64,000 nucleotides of DNA, taken from positions 3,162,001-3,226,000 of the forward strand of contig NZ_OCSR01000001.1 of NCBI RefSeq assembly GCF_900230185.1. Reading direction: 5' to 3'. Position 1 is the stretch's first letter. Each line of letters starts with the position of its first letter. The translations under genes were made by a program, and so were the position numbers. The stretch comes from Burkholderia sp. OK233 (GTDB lineage: Bacteria; Pseudomonadota; Gammaproteobacteria; Burkholderiales; Burkholderiaceae). Shown here one piece after another: positions 55,032-64,000 of the stretch. The notes under the pieces were generated by a model. The model had not been told where the DNA came from. It ran no database searches and saw only the letters and a program-made list of their open reading frames with translations.

Positions 55032-55164
55032 ACAATTGTTCCATCGTCGCGTGCACACCGCCGTACTCGGTGGTGTGATCGTTGACGGCCCCGGACATGC
55101 AGATGGTCGTGGTGCCCGCGATCAGTACCAATGCGACCACCGATATTGCAAAGGTCAGTTTCAC
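55003..55164 (-). CDS. Possible 53-residue exported or membrane protein, unknown (GTG start)
   Basis: Read leftward from GTG 55164, it begins MKLTFAISVVALVLIAGTTT and continues ICMSGAVNDHTTEYGGVHATMEQL to a stop at 55003. GGGGAG lies about five bases before the GTG. The N-terminus looks like a signal peptide or membrane anchor; a Cys at position 22 is not in a good lipobox. It overlaps hslR tail to tail by 29 bases. I do not recognise a family. The ribosome binding site and signal-like start support it; short length and overlap speak against certainty. Confidence 0.5.
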   Translation of the reverse strand: MKLTFAISVVALVLIAGTTTICMSGAVNDHTTEYGGVHATMEQLFNPHLKVCR

Positions 55165-55541
55165 GGTACTCCCCTTGGGAAGATTCAGGACGGAAACAGG
55201 CGAATCAGGTGGAATTGAAAAATGTCGGTAAGGCCTACGTTAGATTAGGGTTAACGTGTCTTTTCCGACGCTTTATTGGAGCATAGGCCACTTGTCGGGC
55301 GCACTCAATCTCAATCTGATTGCGACGCAATAATGGTTGTAACCGGGCATTTCTGCCGCCTGCCCGCGGTGTGAAAAGTTCAGGGAGAGGCGCTTGAATT
55401 GGGTCTTTCCGGCCCCATCTGCCGTTTCGATGCGCGTTAACGTAGCAAGTTGTCTGTCGCAATTTTGCAACGCACAAATTGCGGCCGCTTTGACGCGTTG
55501 CCGCCAACGTTAGCTTTAACCTTTTAACGACTTTCAGCGAC
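55165..55541. other. Upstream region of grpE
   Basis: Apart from the small ORF to its left, no gene is seen. It carries the promoter side of the small ORF and the heat-shock promoter at 55393-55420. The grpE leader from that promoter is about 115 bases. Confidence 0.6.
55393..55420 (+). promoter_or_regulatory. Sigma-32 heat-shock promoter of grpE
   Basis: CTTGAA (55393-55398), 14-base spacer, CCCCATCT (55413-55420): a perfect match to the sigma-32 consensus CTTGAA-N13-17-CCCCATNT. Confidence 0.9.
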
Positions 55542-56126
55542 ATGGAAAACACGCAAGAGAACCCGACGAGCCAGAATCCCACGCCCGCCGACGAAACCGC
55601 GCGCCCGGCCGCCGAGGCTGCGACATCCCAGCAGGACGCGGCTGCAAACGCTGCGCCTGAAGCGCCGGCAACCGGCGCGGAAGCCGCATTGGCCGAAGCA
55701 GAGGCGAAGCTTGCCGAGATGCAGGAAAGCTTCCTGCGAGCGAAGGCGGAGACTGAGAACGTGCGCCGCCGTGCCCAGGAAGATGTCGCCAAGGCCCACA
55801 AGTTCGCGATCGAGAGCTTCGCTGAGCATTTGCTGCCGGTGGTCGACAGCCTCGAAGCGGCGGTTGCCCACTCGTCCGACGACCTGCAAAAGGTGCGTGA
55901 AGGTGTCGAACTCACGCTGCGCCAGCTCTCCGGCGCGCTGGAGAAGGGCCGTGTCGTCGCCCTGAACCCAGTTGGCGAGAAGTTCGATCCGCACCGTCAT
56001 CAGGCTATTTCAATGGTGCCGGCTGACCAGGAACCGAACACGGTCGTTGCTGTGCTGCAAAAAGGTTTCGTGATCGCCGACCGCGTGCTGCGTCCGGCCC
56101 TCGTGACTGTCGCGGCACCGAAGTAA
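55542..56126 (+). CDS. grpE: GrpE, nucleotide exchange factor of DnaK
   Basis: A 194-residue protein. The first 45 residues are Ala/Pro/Glu-rich and disordered. A long helix follows ([59 protein letters not shown]), then the beta-wing head containing [50 protein letters not shown]. It releases ADP from DnaK. A consensus sigma-32 promoter lies upstream. Confidence 0.96.
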   Translation: MENTQENPTSQNPTPADETARPAAEAATSQQDAAANAAPEAPATGAEAALAEAEAKLAEMQESFLRAKAETENVRRRAQEDVAKAHKFAIESFAEHLLPVVDSLEAAVAHSSDDLQKVREGVELTLRQLSGALEKGRVVALNPVGEKFDPHRHQAISMVPADQEPNTVVAVLQKGFVIADRVLRPALVTVAAPK

Positions 56127-56149
56127 GCAAGCGTCTGAGGCCGCACGAG

Positions 56150-56380
56150 CTGCCTCAGGCGCCGCATCAGCGACCCGGTTATCAGCCGGTCCGCCTGACA
56201 GCCGCCGTGATGGCCAGCATTCCCGTCGACGCCACTGCGTTCATGCTTCACGGCGTGTCCACATGGTTCTTTTTTTACCGAGGCAAGCGGCTCGGCCGGG
56301 CAACCGGCTGGCACGGCCTTGGGCAGTTCGAGGCGGCGGTCGCGGTCGCGCGGGACAAGATCCGGGTGGCCAATGTGATC
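56150..56380 (+). pseudogene. Probable relic of a thioredoxin-like gene between grpE and dnaK
   Basis: In one open frame, residues read SIPVDATAFMLHGVSTWFFF, then YRGKRLGRATGWHGLGQFEAAVAVA. This resembles the C-terminal half of thioredoxins (a DVDA strand, GVxSxPTW, FFRxGK, GxxG, then the last helix), with the cis-Pro replaced (VSTW). No CxxC half is visible upstream and no normal start is present. From memory, a thioredoxin-like gene sits between grpE and dnaK in related Burkholderia genomes. I read it as a decayed copy; a chance resemblance or a short real protein starting at 56207/56210 is the alternative. Confidence 0.4.
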
Positions 56381-56460
56381 TGCGGCGCAGACGAATGGCG
56401 AAAAAAGCGGCAAAAGTTCGACCGATTGAAAAAAATTAAAGACCGCATCGTAAAAGAGGT

Positions 56461-56488
56461 CTTGAAAACGATGCGGACGCACTTATGT
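56461..56488 (+). promoter_or_regulatory. Weak sigma-32-like promoter upstream of dnaK
   Basis: CTTGAA at 56461-56466, 14 bases, then ACTTATGT, which keeps only part of the CCCCATNT consensus. It gives a dnaK leader of about 90 bases. Confidence 0.4.
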
Positions 56489-56582
56489 TGAGTGCAGGTA
56501 GGAATTCAGAGCGGATCGCCGTACCGCCAGATGGGCAAAAACGGCGATTCCCGCAGCGATCAAAGTCAGGAGATTAGTAAAA

Positions 56583-58538
56583 ATGGGCAAAATCATCGGT
56601 ATCGACCTCGGCACGACGAACTCGTGCGTGGCGATCATGGAAGGCAATTCGGTCAAAGTGATCGAGAATTCGGAAGGTGCGCGCACCACGCCGTCGATCA
56701 TCGCTTACATGGAAGACGGCGAGATTCTCGTCGGCGCGCCGGCCAAGCGTCAGTCGGTCACGAACCCGCGTAACACGCTGTACGCCGTCAAGCGCCTGAT
56801 CGGCCGCCGCTTCGAAGAAAAAGAAGTGCAGAAAGACATCGGTTTGATGCCGTACAAGATCATGAAGGCCGACAACGGCGACGCATGGGTTCAGGTGCGC
56901 GACGACAAGCTGGCTCCGCCGCAAATCTCGGCGGAAGTGCTGCGCAAGATGAAGAAGACCGCTGAAGATTACCTCGGCGAGCCGGTCACCGAAGCCGTGA
57001 TTACGGTTCCCGCGTACTTCAACGACAGCCAGCGTCAGGCCACCAAAGACGCAGGCCGCATCGCCGGTCTGGAAGTGAAGCGGATCATCAACGAACCGAC
57101 CGCAGCCGCTCTGGCGTTCGGTCTGGACAAGGCCGAAAAGGGCGACCGCAAGATCGCAGTGTATGACCTGGGCGGCGGTACGTTCGACGTGTCGATCATC
57201 GAAATTGCTGACGTTGACGGCGAAATGCAGTTCGAAGTGCTGTCCACGAACGGCGACACGTTCCTCGGCGGTGAAGACTTCGACCAACGCATCATCGATT
57301 ACATCATCGGCGAGTTCAAGAAGGAACAGGGTGTCGACCTGTCGAAAGACGTGCTCGCGCTGCAACGCCTGAAGGAATCGGCTGAAAAGGCGAAGATCGA
57401 ACTGTCGTCGAGCCAGCAGACCGAAATCAACCTGCCGTACATCACGGCCGACGCGTCGGGTCCGAAGCACTTGAACCTGAAAATTACGCGCGCCAAGCTC
57501 GAAGCACTGGTTGAAGAACTGATCGAACGCACCATCGAACCGTGCCGCACGGCGATCAAGGACGCAGGCGTGAAGGTTGGCGAGATCGACGACGTGATTC
57601 TGGTCGGCGGTATGACGCGTATGCCGAAGGTGCAGGACAAGGTCAAGGAGTTCTTCGGCAAGGAACCGCGCCGTGACGTGAACCCGGACGAAGCCGTGGC
57701 GGTTGGCGCCGCGATTCAAGGCCAGGTTCTGTCGGGCGACCGCACGGACGTTCTGCTGCTCGACGTGACCCCGTTGTCGCTCGGCATCGAAACGCTCGGC
57801 GGCGTGATGACGAAGATGATCAACAAGAACACCACGATCCCGACCAAGCACGCACAGGTCTACTCGACGGCTGATGACAATCAGGGCGCCGTGACGATCA
57901 AGGTGTTCCAGGGCGAACGCGAAATGGCAGCGGGCAACAAGCTGCTGGGCGAGTTCAACCTTGAAGGCATTCCGCCGGCACCGCGCGGCACGCCGCAGAT
58001 CGAAGTGAGCTTCGATATCGACGCCAACGGCATTCTGCACGTCGGTGCGAAAGACAAGGCGACTGGCAAGGAAAACCGCATCACGATCAAGGCGAACTCG
58101 GGTCTGTCCGAAGCCGAAATCGAGAAGATGGTGAAGGACGCCGAAGCGAACGCGGAAGAAGATCACAAGCTGCGTGAGTTGGCCGATGCCCGCAACCAGG
58201 GCGACGCGCTGGTCCACAGCACGAAGAAGGCGCTCGCCGAATACGGCGATAAGCTGGAAGCCGCGGAGAAGGAAGCAATCGAAACCGCGCTGAAGGACCT
58301 CGAAGAAACGCTGAAGAGCGGTTCGAGCGACAAGGCCGCGATCGAAGCCAAGATCGAAGTGGTGGCGACCGCCTCGCAGAAGATGGGCGAGAAGATGTAC
58401 GCCGACATGCAGGCTGCACAAGGTGCCGAAGCTGCGGCAGCGGGTGCGGCAGGTGCTGGCGCATCGGCAGGTGGCGCGAGCCACCAGCAGCAGGACGACG
58501 TGGTCGACGCCGAGTTCAAGGAAGTGAAGAAAGACTAA
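56583..58538 (+). CDS. dnaK: DnaK (Hsp70) chaperone
   Basis: A 651-residue Hsp70. The ATPase domain starts [20 protein letters not shown] and contains [16 protein letters not shown] and [13 protein letters not shown]. The substrate-binding domain begins at about 390 ([14 protein letters not shown]). The helical lid ends in a Gly/Ala/Gln tail and [14 protein letters not shown], the co-chaperone-binding EEVD-like end of bacterial DnaK. Codon use is strongly biased, as expected for high expression. The ribosome binding site is AGGAG eleven bases upstream. Confidence 0.98.
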   Translation: MGKIIGIDLGTTNSCVAIMEGNSVKVIENSEGARTTPSIIAYMEDGEILVGAPAKRQSVTNPRNTLYAVKRLIGRRFEEKEVQKDIGLMPYKIMKADNGDAWVQVRDDKLAPPQISAEVLRKMKKTAEDYLGEPVTEAVITVPAYFNDSQRQATKDAGRIAGLEVKRIINEPTAAALAFGLDKAEKGDRKIAVYDLGGGTFDVSIIEIADVDGEMQFEVLSTNGDTFLGGEDFDQRIIDYIIGEFKKEQGVDLSKDVLALQRLKESAEKAKIELSSSQQTEINLPYITADASGPKHLNLKITRAKLEALVEELIERTIEPCRTAIKDAGVKVGEIDDVILVGGMTRMPKVQDKVKEFFGKEPRRDVNPDEAVAVGAAIQGQVLSGDRTDVLLLDVTPLSLGIETLGGVMTKMINKNTTIPTKHAQVYSTADDNQGAVTIKVFQGEREMAAGNKLLGEFNLEGIPPAPRGTPQIEVSFDIDANGILHVGAKDKATGKENRITIKANSGLSEAEIEKMVKDAEANAEEDHKLRELADARNQGDALVHSTKKALAEYGDKLEAAEKEAIETALKDLEETLKSGSSDKAAIEAKIEVVATASQKMGEKMYADMQAAQGAEAAAAGAAGAGASAGGASHQQQDDVVDAEFKEVKKD

Positions 58539-58562
58539 AGCCCGGTCGCAATCTGACCGTAA

Positions 58563-58672
58563 AGCCGCACACAGCGATGTGTGCGGCCTGGCTGCAAAAC
58601 GGTTTGCTCCCGTCCGGGTGCATGAACCTGCAAAGCGGTTATCGCGCCTGGTGAGCCTTTTTGGGCTCTCCG
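58563..58672 (+). terminator. Hairpins between dnaK and dnaJ
   Basis: CCGCACACA / TGTGTGCGG (58564-58586) with loop GCGA, and GAGCC / GGGCTC flanking TTTTT (about 58652-58668). Neither has a following T-run, so they may attenuate rather than stop read-through into dnaJ. Confidence 0.45.
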
Positions 58673-58804
58673 GGCACATTTGTTTTATGGAGGGCGTTGT
58701 TTGAGCCGCGTAAAAGCGGCGTGAGCAGCGGCCGGACGAGTCGCAAGACTCCAGCATTCAAGAGGAGCCACCGCGTCGCATTGCGCGAGTGGCGTTGAAC
58801 CGAT

Positions 58805-59947
58805 ATGGCGAAACGGGATTACTACGAGGTTCTGGGCGTCGCAAAGAACGCGAGCGACGACGAAATCAAGAAGGCTTATCGCAAGCTTGCGATGAAGCAC
58901 CACCCCGACCGCAATCCCGGCAACAAGGATGCGGAAGAGCATTTCAAAGAGGTGAAGGAAGCCTATGAAATGCTGTCGGACTCGCAAAAGCGTGCCGCGT
59001 ACGATCAGTACGGCCACGCGGGCGTCGATCCGAACATGGGCGGAGCCGGTGCGCAAGGATTCGGCGGTTTTGCCGATGCGTTCGGCGATATTTTCGGCGA
59101 CATCTTCGGCCAGGCTGCCGGCGGTGCCGCACGCGGCGGCGCAGGCCGTGCCGGTCCGCAGGTGTATCGCGGCGCCGATCTGCGCTACAGCATGGAAATC
59201 ACGCTGGAACAGGCCGCGCACGGCTACGACACGCAGATTCGCGTGCCGAGCTGGGTGTCGTGCGAAATCTGTCACGGCTCGGGCGCGAAGCCCGGCACCA
59301 AGCCGGAGACCTGCCCGACCTGCAGCGGCTCGGGTTCGGTGCGGATGTCGCAGGGCTTCTTCAGCATCCAGCAGACCTGCCCGAAGTGCCACGGCACCGG
59401 CACCTATATCCCTGAACCGTGCGGCCATTGCCACGGCGCGGGCAAGGTGAAGGAAACCAAGACGCTGGAAGTGAAGATCCCGGCAGGTATCGACGACGGC
59501 ATGCGCATCCGCTCGGCCGGCAACGGTGAGCCGGGTATCAACGGCGGTCCGTCGGGCGATCTGTACGTCGAGATTCACATCAAGCAGCACTCGGTATTCG
59601 AGCGCGACGGCGACGACCTGCATTGCCAGATGCCGATTCCGTTTACCACGGCGGCCCTCGGCGGCGAAATCGAAGTGCCGACCCTCGCGGGTCGCGCGAG
59701 CTTCACGGTGCCGGAAGGCACGCAGTCGGGAAAGACGTTCCGTCTGCGTGGCAAGGGTATCAAGGGGCTGCGTTCGAGCATTGCCGGCGATCTTTACGTG
59801 CACGTGCAAGTCGAAACGCCGGTCAAGCTCACCGAGCCGCAACGCGAGTTGCTTCAGCAATTCGAGAAGGCACTCGTGGAAGGCGGCGCACGGCATAGCC
59901 CGCAGAGCAAGAGCTGGTTCGATCGGGTGAAGAGCTTCTTCGATTAA
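58805..59947 (+). CDS. dnaJ: DnaJ (Hsp40) co-chaperone
   Basis: A 380-residue type I J-protein. The J domain carries HPD at 33-35. A Gly/Phe-rich linker follows ([21 protein letters not shown]), then four CxxCxGxG zinc motifs ([32 protein letters not shown]) and the C-terminal substrate-binding domains. It stimulates DnaK ATPase. It lies 266 bases after dnaK and 24 bases before pabBC. Confidence 0.97.
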   Translation: MAKRDYYEVLGVAKNASDDEIKKAYRKLAMKHHPDRNPGNKDAEEHFKEVKEAYEMLSDSQKRAAYDQYGHAGVDPNMGGAGAQGFGGFADAFGDIFGDIFGQAAGGAARGGAGRAGPQVYRGADLRYSMEITLEQAAHGYDTQIRVPSWVSCEICHGSGAKPGTKPETCPTCSGSGSVRMSQGFFSIQQTCPKCHGTGTYIPEPCGHCHGAGKVKETKTLEVKIPAGIDDGMRIRSAGNGEPGINGGPSGDLYVEIHIKQHSVFERDGDDLHCQMPIPFTTAALGGEIEVPTLAGRASFTVPEGTQSGKTFRLRGKGIKGLRSSIAGDLYVHVQVETPVKLTEPQRELLQQFEKALVEGGARHSPQSKSWFDRVKSFFD

Positions 59948-59971
59948 TAGCGGTTTGATGTGGCGGTAAGC

Positions 59972-61990
59972 ATGACGGCAGATGAGCGCGACGCTGTTTT
60001 CGCGTTGCTCGACGATTGCGACGCGACGGCGGCGCGCCGTTCGAGTCGTCTGTACACGGGTTTTGTGCATGAACGGGTTTGCGCGGACGCCGCGCAACTC
60101 GAAACCGTGTGCGAGACCGTGGCCGCGGATACACGGCGTGGTTTGCATGCCGTCGTGCTCGCCGACTATGAGTTTGGCCGGCATCTTCTGGACGGCGGCC
60201 TTTCTCACCAGGCATTGAAAGAAACGCAGCGTGGCGATGCCACGCTGCGTTTTTTATTGTTCGAACGTTGCGAGAAGCTGTCGCGTGACGGGGTCGACGC
60301 GTGGCTCATGACGCATGACGGCGGGACGGCTGAGGCGTCGGTAGCGGGTACTGCAAACGTGCGTGCGAGCGTCGATCCAACGCAATTCAACGAAGCGATC
60401 GATGCGATCCATTCCGCCCTGCGCGCGGGCGATTCTTATCAGGTTAACTACACGTATCGGCTTGGTTTCGATGTATTCGGCTCGCCGACCGCGCTTTATC
60501 GGCGCCTGCGAGGGCGTCAACCGGTTCCATACGGCGCGTTGATCGCGTTGCCGGGCGACGAGTGGGTGCTGTCGTGCTCGCCGGAGTTGTTCATCGAGAA
60601 GGAAGGCGCGTTATTGCGCGCCCGGCCGATGAAAGGCACGGCGCCGCGATCAGCCGATCCCATGGCCGATCGTGATGCCGCCGCGTTCCTTGCAAACGAC
60701 CCGAAGAATCGCGCCGAAAACGTGATGATCGTCGACCTGTTGCGCAACGATCTGTCACGCGTGGCGCAGACGGGCTCGGTCAATGTGCCGGCGCTGTTTT
60801 CGGTCGAGCCGTATGCGTCGGTTTGGCAGATGACGTCGACGGTGCATGCGAGGTTGCGCGCCGGGACGTCTTTCGCTGAGATCATGCGTGCTCTGTTTCC
60901 ATGCGGCTCGATTACCGGTGCGCCGAAGCATCGCACGATGCAGTTGATCGAGGAGCTGGAAAGCACGCCGCGGGGTCTTTACACGGGCGCGATCGGTTGG
61001 CTGGACGCTCCTGCGATTGCCGTCGATGTCGCTGCTGCTTCTGACGCCCCTGGCGTCTCGGACGATGCCGCCGCTACCATCAGTGCTGCTGTCGTCCCGG
61101 TTGCGGCCACCGCCCCCACGGCGACCGCTGCCGATACCCTCTCAGCGACTGCAAGCGAAAACATTTGCGGTGACTTTTGCCTATCCGTTGCAATCCGCAC
61201 GTTGGCCTTGAACCCGGCGGCACAGCCGGGAAAACTGCGAGGCAAGATGGGGGTCGGCGCAGGCATCGTGCTCGACAGCGTCGCTGGCGACGAATATGCG
61301 GAGTGCCAATTGAAGGCCAGCTTTTTAACCGGCGCCGAGCCGGGTTTCGAGCTCTTCGAAACGATGTATGCGACGCGGGAAGAAGGCGTGCGGCATCTGT
61401 CGCGCCATCTCGCGCGACTCTCGGCGAGCGCCGCGACGCTGGGTTTCAAACTCGACGACGAAAACGAAATTCGCGCGCAAATCGCGGAGAGATGTGCGGC
61501 GTTGCCAACGCAAACCCCACACCGTATGCGTCTCGCGTTGAGCAAAAACGGCACGGCACAGATAACAGCGGCAGTGCTGATGCCGCTGGCCGACTCGACG
61601 GTCGGTGTGCTGCTCGGGCCGGATCACAATTTCCCCGCGACAGACGCCAATGATCCGCTGCTGCGCCACAAAACCACGCGCCGCGCCGAATACGATCGCG
61701 GTTGGCGCGAAGCTGAAGCGAAGGGCGCATTCGACACGCTGTTCTTCAACGAGCGCGGCGAGTTGACCGAAGGCGGCCGGTCGAACGTGTTTGTGAAGCT
61801 GGCGGGACGGTGGTGGACTCCGCCATTAGAGGCGGGCGTGCTGCCCGGGATCATGCGGGGCGTGTTGCTGGAGGATGCCGGCCTTCGCGCTGCTGAACGC
61901 GTGCTGACTCGAGTCGATGTGCAGAATGCCGAAGCGCTTCTGGTGTGCAACGCACTGCGAGGCGCGGTAAAGGCACACGTGCTGGGCTAA
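59972..61990 (+). CDS. pabB: Fused aminodeoxychorismate synthase component I / aminodeoxychorismate lyase (PabB-PabC)
   Basis: About 672 residues. The first 450 are the chorismate-binding PabB domain, with GDSYQVNYTYRLGFDVFG, LFIEKEGALLRARPMKGTAPR, RAENVMIVDLLRNDLSRVA and LFPCGSITGAPKHRTMQLIEELE. The rest is the PLP class IV PabC domain with the lysine in LLRHKTTRRAEYDRGW and FNERGELTEGGRSNVFVK. Together they make p-aminobenzoate for folate. About 52 Ala/Thr/Ser-rich residues (61013-61168) interrupt PabB between GWLDAP and GDFCLSVAIRTL, motifs that are normally adjacent. Starts at ATG 59972 or GTG 59960 are both possible. Confidence 0.93.
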   Translation: MTADERDAVFALLDDCDATAARRSSRLYTGFVHERVCADAAQLETVCETVAADTRRGLHAVVLADYEFGRHLLDGGLSHQALKETQRGDATLRFLLFERCEKLSRDGVDAWLMTHDGGTAEASVAGTANVRASVDPTQFNEAIDAIHSALRAGDSYQVNYTYRLGFDVFGSPTALYRRLRGRQPVPYGALIALPGDEWVLSCSPELFIEKEGALLRARPMKGTAPRSADPMADRDAAAFLANDPKNRAENVMIVDLLRNDLSRVAQTGSVNVPALFSVEPYASVWQMTSTVHARLRAGTSFAEIMRALFPCGSITGAPKHRTMQLIEELESTPRGLYTGAIGWLDAPAIAVDVAAASDAPGVSDDAAATISAAVVPVAATAPTATAADTLSATASENICGDFCLSVAIRTLALNPAAQPGKLRGKMGVGAGIVLDSVAGDEYAECQLKASFLTGAEPGFELFETMYATREEGVRHLSRHLARLSASAATLGFKLDDENEIRAQIAERCAALPTQTPHRMRLALSKNGTAQITAAVLMPLADSTVGVLLGPDHNFPATDANDPLLRHKTTRRAEYDRGWREAEAKGAFDTLFFNERGELTEGGRSNVFVKLAGRWWTPPLEAGVLPGIMRGVLLEDAGLRAAERVLTRVDVQNAEALLVCNALRGAVKAHVLG

Positions 61991-62346
61991 GGCGGGGAGC
62001 GCTACTAAGGCAGGGCTAAGCTTAAGGCGCGGTCGTGCTGCCGGTTTTGAGCGGCGCGAGCCCCCGCGCCAGCTTAATTGTGGCGAAAGTGCAGTACGCG
62101 GATCACCCATCCGGACAGGCGTGCGCGCCAGGTCGATTGCCGCACGTCATGCGGTGCGATGGCGTGGTTGCGGATTCCCGCTACGTCGATCAGGCAAAAG
62201 GGGCTCATGGTCATCTCTCTTCGGCTCGCGGCAGCGCCGCATTAACAAGTAGACGAAGATAGACGACCGGGTTTTCGAACAATATCGAACTGATCTCAAA
62301 ACAGACGTGAATCTGCCCGAATAGTCCTATTCGTTCTTGGCGTTAT
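61991..62346. other. Intergenic region pabBC / panB
   Basis: 356 bases. It holds one possible small ORF on the minus strand (62074-62208). The stretch 62230-62340 is AT-richer and shows no gene; nothing there resembles a clear terminator. Confidence 0.5.
62074..62208 (-). CDS. Possible 44-residue protein, unknown
   Basis: Leftward ORF from ATG 62208, MSPFCLIDVAGIRNHAIAPH, continuing DVRQSTWRARLSGWVIRVLHFRHN and stopping at 62074. A purine-rich AAGAGAGA lies about seven bases upstream. It is basic with a short hydrophobic segment near the end. I do not recognise it and the support is limited to the ribosome binding site and an otherwise empty interval. Confidence 0.3.
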   Translation of the reverse strand: MSPFCLIDVAGIRNHAIAPHDVRQSTWRARLSGWVIRVLHFRHN

Positions 62347-63162
62347 TCAGAACGTGTGCTCTGTTCCCGGGAACGAGCCGTCCTTCACGGCACGCACATA
62401 CGCTTCCACGGCAGCCTGGATGTTCGGCTGCCCCTGCATGAAATCTTTCACAAAACGCGGCCGCTTGCCGGGGAAAATCCCCAGCATGTCGTGCAGCACC
62501 AGCACCTGACCCGAGCAGTCCAGACCCGCGCCGATGCCGATCGTCGGAATCCGCAACTGCTTGGTGACTTCACTGCCGAGCAGCGTGGGAATCGCTTCTA
62601 TCACGATCAGTTGGGCCCCTGCATTCTGCACGGCGAGCGCGTCGCGCAGCACCTGGCCCGCGCCGGCGTCGGTCTTGCCCTGCACCTTGAAGCCGCCAAA
62701 CGCATGCACCGATTGCGGCGTCAGGCCGACGTGCGCGCACACCGGAATCGACCGTTCGACCAGAAAGCGCACCGTGTCCGCGAGCCACTCACCACCCTCG
62801 AGTTTCACCATCTGCGCGCCGGCACGCATGAGTTCCACGGAGCTCCTGAAGGCGTCTTCGGGCGTGCCGTACGTGCCGAACGGCAGGTCGGCGACCACCA
62901 GCGCCGAGGGCCGCGCCCGCGCGACGCTCGCCGTGTGATACGCGATGTCGGCAAGCGACACCGGCAGCGTAGTCGTCTGGCCTTGCAGTACATTGCCGAG
63001 CGAGTCGCCGATCAACAGCACGTCGACGCCCGAGCGATCCAGCAGCGCGGCGAAGCTCGCGTCGTAACAGGTCAGCATGGCGATCTTTTCACCAGCGTCG
63101 CGCATCGCCTGCAGTTTCGGCACGGTGATGGCGTTCCGGCTCGCTTCCTGCAAATAGGTCAT
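62347..63162 (-). CDS. panB: 3-methyl-2-oxobutanoate hydroxymethyltransferase (PanB)
   Basis: A 271-residue TIM-barrel enzyme giving ketopantoate for coenzyme A. Conserved segments: [36 protein letters not shown] (Mg-binding Asp residues), [41 protein letters not shown] and [17 protein letters not shown] (catalytic Glu), then [21 protein letters not shown]. It starts 35 bases after the kinase gene stops, so folK-dgk-panB is one operon. Confidence 0.97.
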   Translation of the reverse strand: MTYLQEASRNAITVPKLQAMRDAGEKIAMLTCYDASFAALLDRSGVDVLLIGDSLGNVLQGQTTTLPVSLADIAYHTASVARARPSALVVADLPFGTYGTPEDAFRSSVELMRAGAQMVKLEGGEWLADTVRFLVERSIPVCAHVGLTPQSVHAFGGFKVQGKTDAGAGQVLRDALAVQNAGAQLIVIEAIPTLLGSEVTKQLRIPTIGIGAGLDCSGQVLVLHDMLGIFPGKRPRFVKDFMQGQPNIQAAVEAYVRAVKDGSFPGTEHTF

Positions 63163-63197
63163 GGGGAAATCCGTTGGAAAGAAGAGCGGCGCGCCGC

Positions 63198-63878
63198 TTA
63201 AAGCGACGTGCCTTTGACAAAGAATTCCTTGCGGCCGCGCATGGTTTCGATGCGTTCGGCGAGTAGCGCAAGGTCCGCGTCCGAGTCGAGCGGATTCAGG
63301 TGTTCGGCGTTGACCGTCAGCACGGGCGTGCGGTCGTAGTGATAGAAAAACTCGTTGTAGGCGTCGCAGAGCGCGTGCAGATACGCATCGGAAATCTGCA
63401 GTTCCATTGGCACTGCGCGTTTCTGGATGCGCGCGAACAGCACTTCAGGACTGGCTTGCAGGTAGACCACGAAATCCGGTGCCGGCGCGCTCACGTCGAT
63501 TCGCGCGGCGAGGGCGCGATAAAGCTGCCACTCGTCTTCCTGCAGTGTCAGACGCGCGAAGATGTCGTTCTTCTGCGTCATGAAATCGGCGATCAGCGGT
63601 GTGCCCGCCACGTGCGCGGTCACCACGTCCTGGGCCTGCTGCGCGCGCTGCAAGGCGAAGTGCAATTGCGTGGGCAGCGCATAACGCGTGGTGTCGCGAT
63701 AAAAACGTTCGAGAAACGGGTTGTCCTGCGGCCGCTCGAACAGTTCCTGCATCGACCAGCGCTGGGCGAGCCGCCGTGCGAGCGAGGTCTTGCCGACACC
63801 GATCGGCCCTTCAATCGCGAGATAGCCGAAGGGCGGTCGTAGTTGAGGGGCGGTGACAGTGAGTGGCGGCGAATTCAT
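63198..63878 (-). CDS. Deoxynucleoside kinase family protein
   Basis: A 226-residue protein with a P-loop at about 22-33 ([17 protein letters not shown]), [27 protein letters not shown], and the DRY-like/Arg segment [26 protein letters not shown]. It belongs to the dNK/dGK family seen beside folK and panB in many betaproteobacteria. It could salvage deoxynucleosides, though its substrate is unknown. The ATG at 63878 overlaps the folK stop (ATGA), so it is translationally coupled to folK. Confidence 0.9.
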   Translation of the reverse strand: MNSPPLTVTAPQLRPPFGYLAIEGPIGVGKTSLARRLAQRWSMQELFERPQDNPFLERFYRDTTRYALPTQLHFALQRAQQAQDVVTAHVAGTPLIADFMTQKNDIFARLTLQEDEWQLYRALAARIDVSAPAPDFVVYLQASPEVLFARIQKRAVPMELQISDAYLHALCDAYNEFFYHYDRTPVLTVNAEHLNPLDSDADLALLAERIETMRGRKEFFVKGTSL

Positions 63879-64000
63879 TCGCAACGGCCCTTGTCCCTGG
63901 CAGGGGCGTCGGCGGTCAATGCATTGAGCATCGGACACTGGCACGGCCCCTTCACCTTTTCGATGCGTTGATCGCTCACGCCACCAAGCAGCACCTCGGC
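63875..64000 (-). CDS. folK: FolK, HPPK C-terminal fragment (cut by window edge)
   Basis: The last 41 codons of a leftward gene, ending VLLGGVSDQRIEKVKG and a Cys-containing tail CQCPMLNALTADAPARDKG, with a TGA at 63875-63877. VxDQRIEK is the typical end of Burkholderia-type 6-hydroxymethyl-7,8-dihydropterin pyrophosphokinase. The ATGA overlap with the kinase gene and the panB neighbour agree with the conserved folK-dgk-panB order. The identification rests mainly on context, since the catalytic part is outside the window. Confidence 0.6.
   Translation of the reverse strand, partial: AEVLLGGVSDQRIEKVKGPCQCPMLNALTADAPARDKGRCE

Noticed and set aside
56574..58757. 727-residue ORF antisense to dnaK
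   Set aside because: dnaK is certain. Long antisense frames opposite dnaK in GC-rich genomes are a known annotation artifact caused by codon bias (often mislabelled as NAD-specific glutamate dehydrogenase).
58685..60208. 507-residue ORF antisense to dnaJ and pabBC
   Set aside because: It spans two real genes and has shadow-type composition.
62035..62262. 75-residue + strand ORF after pabBC
   Set aside because: No ribosome binding site and no domain-like sequence; the opposite strand has the better small-ORF candidate.

Overview
The window is chromosomal DNA from a GC-rich betaproteobacterium of the Burkholderia/Paraburkholderia type. The evidence is gene order: gcr-RNA methyltransferase, queA-tgt-yajC-secD-secF, recG-oxyR-katA-dps-ubiA-proC-yggS, the glc genes, recN-nadK // hrcA-hemH-hslR-grpE-dnaK-dnaJ, and folK-dgk-panB. 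The genus call is inference from protein similarity and synteny as I know them; no search was run. Almost everything is core genome. No rRNA, tRNA, CRISPR array or prophage was seen.

Layout. 1-0.6 kb: the end of a YafY-type regulator and a VOC-fold protein. 0.86-4.3 kb: an RNA methyltransferase and the Gcr membrane protein. 4.3-6.44 kb: an accessory island made of two inverted copies of an intergenic repeat, the second split by an intact IS481-family element with a 6-bp target duplication. 6.4-10.2 kb: the pqiA-pqiA-pqiB-pqiC envelope lipid-transport operon. 10.6-12.4 kb: cytochrome b561 plus two YceI periplasmic proteins. 12.7-14.0 kb: an MFS symporter. 14.2-20.3 kb: queuosine genes and the Sec auxiliary complex. 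20.5-26.6 kb: recG, then an oxidative-stress block (oxyR, a leader ORF, katA, a small membrane ORF, dps). 26.9-29.4 kb: ubiA, proC, yggS. 29.6-35.2 kb: glycolate oxidase subunits GlcF/GlcE/GlcD and a D-lactate dehydrogenase-like flavoenzyme. 35.4-38.0 kb: cobalamin adenosyltransferase, the NO-detoxifying flavohemoglobin hmp behind an NsrR-type operator, and a toxin-antitoxin pair. 38.2-46.4 kb: aroG, tldD, a nitrilase-family amidase and yhdP. 46.6-52.1 kb: glnE, recN, nadK. 52.3-60 kb: hrcA, hemH, hslR and the heat-shock genes grpE, dnaK, dnaJ. 60-64 kb: a fused pabB-pabC gene, panB, a deoxynucleoside kinase and the end of folK (folate and pantothenate supply).

Functionally the window is rich in stress defence. 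OxyR, KatA and Dps handle peroxide, Hmp handles nitric oxide, HrcA and GrpE/DnaK/DnaJ handle misfolded protein, and Pqi and YhdP handle envelope lipids. The less ordinary material is mostly small and regulatory: a 45-nt palindrome that joins the NsrR operator to the hmp ribosome binding site, two small ORFs bracketing katA, a structured leader on the cobalamin adenosyltransferase gene, a probable thioredoxin relic between grpE and dnaK, a low-complexity insertion inside the PabB domain, and the repeat/IS island.
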